A stretch of 7,445 bases of DNA from an uncultured Opitutia bacterium (lineage in GTDB: Bacteria > Verrucomicrobiota > Verrucomicrobiia > Opitutales > UBA953), in NCBI GenBank assembly GCA_937874455.1, contig CALNBE010000270.1, forward strand, positions 1-7,445, read 5' to 3'. Of this stretch, positions 1-5,232 are shown piece after piece. The notes under the pieces were generated by a model. It was not told where the DNA came from. It saw only the letters and a list, made by a program, of their open reading frames with translations, and did no database searches. A program made the position numbers and the translations under genes. Each line of letters starts with the position of its first letter. Position 1 is the first letter of the stretch.

Positions 1-9
1 CTGCCAAAG

Positions 10-42
10 AAAAAATCCCCGGAACTCTTCCGGGGATTTTTT
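10..42. terminator. Bidirectional intrinsic terminator
   Basis: A perfect 15-bp inverted repeat with a 3-nt loop (CTC at 25-27). The left arm is AAAAAATCCCCGGAA (10-24) and the right arm is TTCCGGGGATTTTTT (28-42). The GC-rich core is flanked by six A on one side and six T on the other, so it should act as a rho-independent terminator on both strands. It most likely ends a gene lying to the left of the window. No gene can be assigned to bases 1-9. Confidence 0.93.
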
Positions 43-319
43 GCGGAAGGAAAAGCTGCCTCCCGTCCGCATTTTTCCATTAAGGAACACCCCGCCATGA
101 CACGGAGCCGCAAAGGAATTTTCGCGCCGGCCGCCTCCCGAATCCGTTGCGACGAGGTGCAAACACTTCCTCCGTTCACGTCATCGTTAAAAAAACAAAC
201 CCAAAATTTCCCCGCTTCCGCGCTAAAACGTGATGTCCGGCATCGCATTTGGCATTTTCTCCGCGCGTTTTTCCTCCGCTCCCTTGGGTTGCCAGCAGAA
301 ATTTTTCGCCTAGCCTGCG
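43..319. other. Intergenic leader upstream of hemN, no gene recognised
   Basis: About 280 bases between the left-hand terminator and hemN. Reading frames crossing it give arginine- and proline-rich translations with no recognisable family, which run on into hemN in the wrong frame. It contains GCAAAGGAATTTTCGCG (110-126), which recurs with one extra A at 2755-2772, so it may hold a scrap of the dispersed repeat seen there. A weak TTGC-N8-GCAA palindrome lies at 147-162. I found no convincing -35/-10 pair and no FNR-type box (TTGAT-N4-ATCAA). The hemN promoter is presumably here but cannot be placed. Confidence 0.6.
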
Positions 320-1723
320 ATGCTTTCCCTCATGTCCTCCGACGTTTCCATCGCCCTGCCAGAAATCCGGCTCGATTTGATCAGCAAATACAATGTGCCG
401 GGGCCGCGCTACACGTCCTACCCGACCGCCATCCAATTCTCCGACCAGGTGCCGTTCGCCGATCTGCTCGCCGACGCCGACCGCGATTTTTCCTCCGGGG
501 CCGACCTCTCTGTTTACGTTCACCTGCCCTTCTGCGAATCCCTTTGCTGGTATTGCGCCTGCAACACCGTCATCACCTCCCAGCACGGCCAGGCCGAGCA
601 ATATCTCGACTACCTCGCCAAGGAAATTTCCCTCTGGCAGCGCCATTTTCCCCGGCGACTCCGGCTCGGCCAGCTCCACTTCGGCGGCGGCACGCCGACT
701 TTCCTCCGCCCGGAGGAAATCGACCGGCTGAGCAAAATCCTGCACGACGCCTTTGACTTCGCACCCGACGCCGAGGTCTCGGTCGAAATCGATCCGCGCC
801 GCCTCACCGCCGCGCACGTGCAGGCCTTCCGCCGCCTCGGCGCCAACCGCGCCTCCCTCGGCGTGCAGGATTTCGACCCCTTCGCCCAAAAGGCCATTCA
901 CCGCATTCAGACCTATGAGATGACCGCCGACGCCATGCACTGGGCGCGCGAGTGCGGCTACACCTCGATCAATTTCGACCTCATCTACGGCCTGCCGCAC
1001 CAGAACGAGGAAACCTTCCACCGCACCCTCCAGCAGGTAAAGGAACTTTCCCCCGACCGCCTCGCCGTCTTCAGCTACGCCCACGTGCCCTGGATGCGCC
1101 CGGCCCAACGGATCTTCGACAAGGAGGGTTCGCTCCCCACCCCCGAACGCAAACTGAACCTCCTCAAGCTGATCATCCAAGAGCTGACCGGCGCGGGCTA
1201 CGTCGCCATCGGCATGGACCATTTCGCCAAGGAAACCGACGACCTCGCCATCGCCCAGCGCGAGAAACGCCTGCAACGCAATTTCCAAGGCTACTCCACC
1301 AAATCCGGCCTCTCCATCCTCGGCCTGGGCATGTCGTCCATTTCCCAAACCGGCGGCAGTTTTCGACAAAACGAAAAAGATCTCGACGCCTACAAACGCC
1401 GCATCGACGCGGAAGAAATTCCTGTCGCCAAGGGCGCGCTGCTCACCGCCGAGGATCGTCGCCGCCGCGAAATCATCATGCAGATCATGTGCAATCTGGA
1501 GCTGGATTACGCCGCACTCGGAGAAAATTTCGGCTGCGATTTCCCCCGCGCCTACGCCGCCGAAATCGCCCGGCTCGCCCCGCTGGCCGACGACGGCCTG
1601 CTGGAACTTTCCCCCGCCCGGCTCACCGTCCTGCCCGCCGGACGTCTCTTCATCCGCAACATCGCCATGGCCTTCGACGCCTACCTCGACCGCACCGCCG
1701 GACGCCACTCCAAGACCATTTGA
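320..1723 (+). CDS. hemN: Oxygen-independent coproporphyrinogen III dehydrogenase HemN (radical SAM)
   Basis: The product (467 aa) is close to the roughly 457 aa of E. coli HemN. The family decarboxylates two propionate side chains of coproporphyrinogen III to give protoporphyrinogen IX without oxygen, in the cytoplasm. Visible signatures are the N-terminal GPRYTSYPTA (28-37); the radical-SAM cluster site CESLCWYCAC, with cysteines 72, 76 and 79 for the 4Fe-4S cluster and the extra Cys81 typical of true HemN; the SAM-binding HFGGGTP (120-126); VEIDPR; SLGVQDFDP; and NFDLIYGLPHQ. The conserved C-terminal HemN domain follows (GMDHFAKETDDLAIAQ, then NFQGYSTKSG). These features separate it from HemW-like paralogues, which are shorter. 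An in-frame TAG at 311-313 limits the start to the ATG at 320 or the one at 332 (Met5). Neither has a clear Shine-Dalgarno sequence, and Met5 fits the E. coli N-terminal length slightly better. It converges with the MBL gene. Confidence 0.95.
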   Translation: MLSLMSSDVSIALPEIRLDLISKYNVPGPRYTSYPTAIQFSDQVPFADLLADADRDFSSGADLSVYVHLPFCESLCWYCACNTVITSQHGQAEQYLDYLAKEISLWQRHFPRRLRLGQLHFGGGTPTFLRPEEIDRLSKILHDAFDFAPDAEVSVEIDPRRLTAAHVQAFRRLGANRASLGVQDFDPFAQKAIHRIQTYEMTADAMHWARECGYTSINFDLIYGLPHQNEETFHRTLQQVKELSPDRLAVFSYAHVPWMRPAQRIFDKEGSLPTPERKLNLLKLIIQELTGAGYVAIGMDHFAKETDDLAIAQREKRLQRNFQGYSTKSGLSILGLGMSSISQTGGSFRQNEKDLDAYKRRIDAEEIPVAKGALLTAEDRRRREIIMQIMCNLELDYAALGENFGCDFPRAYAAEIARLAPLADDGLLELSPARLTVLPAGRLFIRNIAMAFDAYLDRTAGRHSKTI

Positions 1724-1744
1724 TTTCCTCCGCGCCCCGCCGTC

Positions 1745-2530
1745 TCAAAGGCTCAGACGCAAACCATCGTAGGCGATCTCCACGCCGTCCTGCGCCAAAA
1801 TCGGCGTCCAGGTGTCATAGTCGATCTGGTAAGTCGTGTGCGTGATGAAGGAGCGCTTCGCCCGCAGTTTTTTAGCCACCGCCACCGCTTCATCCACACA
1901 CATGTGCGTGGGATGCTCCAGCGGACGCAACCCGTCGAGCACCACCACATCGGCGTTTTGGGCAAGTGCCATAGCTTCCTCGGTGACCTGTTTGCAGTCG
2001 GAATAATAAACCAGTTTTTTCCCCGTCGATTTCTCCCAAAACACCAACCCCAGCACCTCAATGCTCCCGTGCGGCAGCAGTGTGGAGCGGATTTCCGAGC
2101 CCGAGGGCAACGTCAGCACCGGCGGCATTTTGTGCAGTTGAAACGCCACGTAGCCGCGGCTCACCGGTTTCTCGTGAATCGCATAGGGATAAATCTGGCG
2201 CACCCGCTCCAGCCCCTCGTCCGTGCCGTAAACGGGCAGAGCCGCGCCGTCCTTCAAATCACAGTAGCGGCGCAAATCATCCATCCCCAGCACATGGTCG
2301 GCATGCCCGTGCGTCAGCACAAACCAGTCCACCATCGGAATCTCGTTCTGCAAACACTGCCAGCGGAAATCCGGCCCGGCATCCACCTGAATGTGCAGGC
2401 CGTCCAGCACCACATGGATGCTGGAGCGGGTGCGCCAGTTCTTCGGGTTGGCGAGATCCAATCCCTCATTCGGATGGGCAATCATGGGCACACCTTGCGA
2501 AGTGCCGGTGCCGAGAAAAATAAGTTCCAT
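1745..2530 (-). CDS. PhnP-like MBL-fold metal-dependent hydrolase
   Basis: A 261-aa metallo-beta-lactamase-fold protein. It starts MELIFLGTGTSQGVP, the N-terminus typical of the PhnP/RNase Z-like branch. The metal site is THGHADH (His74, His76, Asp78, His79), followed by likely ligands His154 (LLPHGS), Asp178 (YYSDCKQ) and His231 (ITHTTY). PhnP itself hydrolyses 5-phosphoribosyl 1,2-cyclic phosphate in phosphonate catabolism, but no phn genes are nearby, so the substrate is unknown and a phosphodiesterase role is only inferred from the fold. There is no signal peptide, so it is probably cytoplasmic. An upstream in-frame ATG at 2584 would add 18 residues. I prefer 2530 because the fold begins there and a GGAG lies 8 nt upstream. 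The final HTTYQ differs from the HisxxHis pattern I recall from relatives. It ends 21 bp from the hemN stop, in convergent orientation. Confidence 0.88.
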   Translation of the reverse strand: MELIFLGTGTSQGVPMIAHPNEGLDLANPKNWRTRSSIHVVLDGLHIQVDAGPDFRWQCLQNEIPMVDWFVLTHGHADHVLGMDDLRRYCDLKDGAALPVYGTDEGLERVRQIYPYAIHEKPVSRGYVAFQLHKMPPVLTLPSGSEIRSTLLPHGSIEVLGLVFWEKSTGKKLVYYSDCKQVTEEAMALAQNADVVVLDGLRPLEHPTHMCVDEAVAVAKKLRAKRSFITHTTYQIDYDTWTPILAQDGVEIAYDGLRLSL

Positions 2531-2538
2531 GCACCCAG

Positions 2539-2542
2539 CTCC
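2539..2542 (-). promoter_or_regulatory. Shine-Dalgarno site of the MBL hydrolase
   Basis: On the minus strand GGAG sits 8 nt before the ATG at 2530, an ideal spacing. It decides the start in favour of 2530 over the upstream in-frame ATG at 2584. A second purine run, GGAGG (2553-2557), is too far from 2530 to serve it. It is the clearest ribosome-binding site in the window; the other visible starts lack one. Confidence 0.65.
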
Positions 2543-2639
2543 GTAAAAATTTCCTCCGGCGGCGCAAAACCATTCGCCAAGCACTTTTCCCCGTCACTCA
2601 ATTTTCACCCCGCCGCCAAAAGCACCCAGCCTCCAAGGG

Positions 2640-2880
2640 CAAAGGCAAATAACACGCGAAAGTCTGAAGACAAAAATCGAAGAACAGAAGTCGGAGGACG
2701 GAAAACCGATTTTTTCTTCAACACAAAGGTCGCAAAGGAAAACACCACACGCGAGCAAAGGAAATTTTCGCGGCCATTTGTGGGTTTTCCGTCCTGTTCC
2801 TCTCATTCCTTTTCCGCGTCCTCCGGTGACTTCCGTGGTTAAAAAATTCTCACGCAGAAAACCACGAATCGGATTGGACA
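2640..2880. repeat. Degenerate dispersed intergenic repeat (probable)
   Basis: This fills most of the 378-bp gap between the MBL hydrolase and the EEP gene. Read on the minus strand it contains AACCACGGAAGTCACCGGAG (2821-2840), CACAAATGGCCGCGAAAA (2765-2782), CCTTTGCGACCTTTGTGTTG (2719-2738) and a TTCTGTTCTTCG-type tract (about 2678-2689). I recall this kind of vocabulary from non-coding repeats scattered through verrucomicrobial and other PVC genomes, often misannotated as small hypothetical proteins. It contains a perfect 13-bp inverted repeat, AGGACGGAAAACC (2695-2707) against GGTTTTCCGTCCT (2783-2795), and a 7-bp one, CGTGGTT (2834-2840) against AACCACG (2860-2866). No protein family is recognisable on either strand. 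Membership of a multi-copy family cannot be shown from one window, and the boundaries are approximate. Confidence 0.55.
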
Positions 2881-2908
2881 GTCCCGCCAAACCGCCGACT
2901 TTCCGCCC

Positions 2909-3841
2909 ATGCCTGTGCGACATGCCTTTCCCTCGTTCTGCCTTTTCCTTTGCCTGGCCCTCCCAACGCTTTCCGGGGAAACGCTTCGCATCGCGACATA
3001 CAACGTCAAAAACTACAATTTGGAGCCCCGCTTTATCGAGGGACGGCGCGAGGCCGCCTATCCCAAGCCTGAAAAGGAAAAAACCGCCCTCCGCCAAGTC
3101 ATCAAGAAGCTCGACGCCGATGTGCTCGCCCTGCAGGAAATTGGCGGCGCTCCCTTTGTCGCCGAACTGCAAAGCGACCTCGCACGTGATGGATGCGCCT
3201 ACCCCCACAGCGTCACCCTTCCCGGCCCTGACGAAAAACGCCAGCTGACCATCCTCTCCCGCCGACCGTTCGCCGCAGTTCACCGCTTCCCTGAGATTCC
3301 CGTGCGTTATCAAAAAACCAACAACCTCGTCTCGCGCGGCCTTCTCGGCGTTGACATTCAGACCTCAAGAGGCCCGCTCACCGTTTACACCCTTCATCTC
3401 AAAAGTCGGCTCACCGACGACAAAAGCGATCCCTCCGCCCTCGCCCAGCGGCTGGCCGAGGCCACCGCCATCCGGCAAACCATCGCCGTCCGCCAAAGTG
3501 CCGCCAAACACAATCGGTTTCTTCTCCTCGGCGACTGTAACGACCAACCGACCAGCGCCGTGCTGCGGCGGCTCGGCCAAAATGATGGAAAAGAATTCCT
3601 CCGCCTGCTGCAGCCACAGGACTCCCGGGGCGAAGTCTGGACCTACCACAATGCCCGCGACGGCTACTATTCTCGCTCCGATTACGTTTTGATTTCCCCC
3701 GCGCTACAACAGCATTTGGGCAAACAGGAAGTTTTTGACCAGCCACCCGTACTGGACGCCAGCGACCACCGTCCTGTTTACTTGGAGCTGAAAATCGCTC
3801 CCCCAAAAAACCAGAGCAAACGCACCCCGCCGGTTAATTAA
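2909..3841 (+). CDS. Exported endonuclease/exonuclease/phosphatase-family protein
   Basis: A 310-aa protein of the EEP (DNase I / exonuclease III / sphingomyelinase) fold. These enzymes are metal-dependent phosphodiesterases acting on nucleic acids, phospholipids or inositol phosphates; the substrate here is unknown. Residues 1-23 look like a Sec signal peptide (a basic start, then a hydrophobic run ending LPTLSG just before ETLRIATYN), so it is likely periplasmic or secreted. Catalytic-type residues fall in the expected order: Asn32 (TYNVKNY), Glu77 (LQEIG), His163 (TLHLKSR), Asp209 and Asn211 (LLGDCND), Asp258 (RSDYVLIS), and the Asp286-His287 pair (ASDHRPVY). The set is complete, so the enzyme should be active. 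The ATG at 2909 has no Shine-Dalgarno sequence, but it is the start that gives a complete signal peptide. It lies about 200 bp before a second exported protein on the same strand; whether they are co-transcribed is unclear. Confidence 0.88.
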   Translation: MPVRHAFPSFCLFLCLALPTLSGETLRIATYNVKNYNLEPRFIEGRREAAYPKPEKEKTALRQVIKKLDADVLALQEIGGAPFVAELQSDLARDGCAYPHSVTLPGPDEKRQLTILSRRPFAAVHRFPEIPVRYQKTNNLVSRGLLGVDIQTSRGPLTVYTLHLKSRLTDDKSDPSALAQRLAEATAIRQTIAVRQSAAKHNRFLLLGDCNDQPTSAVLRRLGQNDGKEFLRLLQPQDSRGEVWTYHNARDGYYSRSDYVLISPALQQHLGKQEVFDQPPVLDASDHRPVYLELKIAPPKNQSKRTPPVN

Positions 3842-3860
3842 CTCTGATAAAATTAACTTT

Positions 3861-3883
3861 GGGCCGGAAGGACGCCTTGGCCC
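3861..3883 (+). terminator. Possible hairpin after the EEP gene, no T-tract
   Basis: Twenty bases after the EEP stop codon, GGGCC (3861-3865) pairs with GGCCC (3879-3883), and inside it AAGG pairs with CCTT around an ACG loop, with two G bulged on the left arm. No run of T follows on the plus strand. It could be a weak or factor-dependent terminator, or an mRNA 3'-end stabilising hairpin. The rest of the gap to 4040 shows no gene and no convincing promoter. Confidence 0.35.
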
Positions 3884-4040
3884 CCACGACAAATCTGCAA
3901 AGGAAAAATCAACCTTACCCACCAGCAAAACCCACAAGCCCGCTCTCCATCATTGCCGCGCATGAAAAACTCCCGGCATTTCTTATGACAAAAAACGGCA
4001 TCCTCGACGCTTCTATCTGACAACCTAAGCACAAAATTCC

Positions 4041-5126
4041 ATGCGATATTTCAAATGCTGTCCTACCTTGAAACGACCTCTTTTCCTGCTCTTTGCGGTG
4101 GCCATCTTCCTCGGCCCCGTTCTTGGCACCGAGAGCATCGCCGACCGATCTGCCGCTCCAACGGCCCCGTCCACAACACTTCACCCGACTCCCGGCGGCA
4201 ACTACACCCGGTTGTTAAAGAAAACCGACGGCACTTATGCCTCACAATACGCCTCCCGGGCATTCCTCCCCCAAAACGGCAAAGGCCCTCGAATTATTTT
4301 AATTTCTGCCATCCACATCGGCAGCCAGCCTTATTACGAAGAATTACAAAAATTAATGGATGCCCAAGACCTGCTGCTCTTCGAGGGCATTTCCAAACAC
4401 CCCGATGACTTTAAAAAACGCGCGGAAGATCCCCAATTGAAGAGCACCGGCCTTTACGGACGACTGGCCAAGGCATTGGGGCTGGTCCCGCAAATCATTG
4501 CCATCAACTACAACCACGACCACTTTATCAACGCCGATCTCTCTCCCGACAAACTCAGACAGATCCTTGAAGACGAGGTCAAAAAAGGCGGCAAAGACGG
4601 CGAAGACGCAAAAAAGGCGATCGCACAATTTCAAGAACTCACCCAAATGCTCTCCGGAGAAATGGGCGGGTTAAAGGGTGCCCTGATAAAACTGTTGATT
4701 AACATCGTGGAGCTGAACCCGTCCATGCGGGACATGGTACTCCTGCAAATCGCCAGTGCCGATGCCTCAGGCAACACGAAGGGAATTTCCCCCCGCCTCA
4801 ACTCCCTGATCATCCACGACCGCAACGATGCCGCAATGCAAGTTCTGCGCGAACAACTAGCCAAGGTGCCCGCGCCCAAGTCCATCGGCATTTTCTACGG
4901 TGCCGCCCATCTGGCGGATATGGAGAAAACCCTCGTCGAATCTTTTGGCTACCGCTCCGACGGCGAAGACATCTGGCTCACGGCCTTTACCTTCGACCCC
5001 TCCCAGTCCAAACTTAAGGAAAAGGACATCAAAAATTACACCGCCAAAGCCAACTTGGTGGAGGAAGAACCAGAGGATGCCGATGCCGGGAAAAAAACGG
5101 AAGAAAAGGCCCCCGCGCAAAAATAA
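4041..5126 (+). CDS. Exported TraB/PrgY/Tiki-like family protein
   Basis: A 361-aa protein. Residues 1-29 form a likely signal peptide (basic start, hydrophobic core LFLLFAVAIFLGPVLG) with no lipobox cysteine, followed by a Pro/Thr/Ser-rich linker to about residue 50. The core resembles the TraB/PrgY/Tiki superfamily: ISAIHIGS with His92, LLFEGI with Glu115, a mid motif NHDHFINADLS with Asp166, HDRNDAAM with Arg261, and the C-terminal FYGAAHLADME with His290. Paired GxxH-like motifs plus Glu are the proposed metal-protease site of the Tiki branch; activity in bacterial members is not established as far as I know. Residues about 180-235 form a charged then hydrophobic helical stretch. The last 30 residues are Lys/Glu-rich and probably disordered. 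The ATG at 4041 has no Shine-Dalgarno sequence but gives a full signal peptide. A strong terminator follows 29 bp after the stop codon. Family assignment is from recalled motifs. Confidence 0.75.
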   Translation: MRYFKCCPTLKRPLFLLFAVAIFLGPVLGTESIADRSAAPTAPSTTLHPTPGGNYTRLLKKTDGTYASQYASRAFLPQNGKGPRIILISAIHIGSQPYYEELQKLMDAQDLLLFEGISKHPDDFKKRAEDPQLKSTGLYGRLAKALGLVPQIIAINYNHDHFINADLSPDKLRQILEDEVKKGGKDGEDAKKAIAQFQELTQMLSGEMGGLKGALIKLLINIVELNPSMRDMVLLQIASADASGNTKGISPRLNSLIIHDRNDAAMQVLREQLAKVPAPKSIGIFYGAAHLADMEKTLVESFGYRSDGEDIWLTAFTFDPSQSKLKEKDIKNYTAKANLVEEEPEDADAGKKTEEKAPAQK

Positions 5127-5155
5127 CCCGTCACTCCGCTTGGTTCATCCCGCAA

Positions 5156-5185
5156 AAAAAGCGCCTGAAGACTCAGGCGCTTTTT
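5156..5185. terminator. Bidirectional intrinsic terminator between the TraB-like gene and secA
   Basis: GCGCCTGA (5161-5168) pairs perfectly with TCAGGCGC (5173-5180) around a 4-nt AGAC loop. The stem is extended by five A (5156-5160, part of a 7-A run from 5154) against five T (5181-5185). It serves both strands: it ends the TraB-like transcript on the plus strand and the secA transcript on the minus strand. It lies 29 bp after the first stop codon and 47 bp after the second. Confidence 0.92.
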
Positions 5186-5232
5186 GCATTCATTCTGATG
5201 GAAAAAACAGGTGACCCGGCCTTCCGGCCCGC

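Noticed and set aside
43..319. Possible FNR-type regulation of hemN
   Set aside because: I looked for TTGAT-N4-ATCAA and found none; the TTGC-N8-GCAA palindrome at 147-162 is too short and unspecific to name a regulator.
176..1708. Long open frame on the minus strand opposite hemN (510 codons)
   Set aside because: The translation is Gly/Ala/Glu/Val-rich with no family motifs. It is the usual mirror of a GC-rich gene, and HemN on the other strand has complete signatures.
1741..1759. CGTCT...AGACG hairpin between hemN and the MBL hydrolase
   Set aside because: Only 5 bp with a 9-nt loop, no T-tract, and it includes the MBL stop codon; too weak to call a terminator.
2594..3313. Minus-strand open frame spanning the intergenic repeat and the 5' part of the EEP gene
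   Set aside because: Part of the translation resembles the spurious proteins made from dispersed repeats, and the rest is antisense to a clear enzyme. No start signal supports it.
3962..4020. Two tiny overlapping frames (8 codons from 3962 and 11 codons from 3985, overlapping as ATGA) before the TraB-like gene
   Set aside because: No ribosome-binding site, no attenuator-type hairpin and no amino-acid bias; easily chance.
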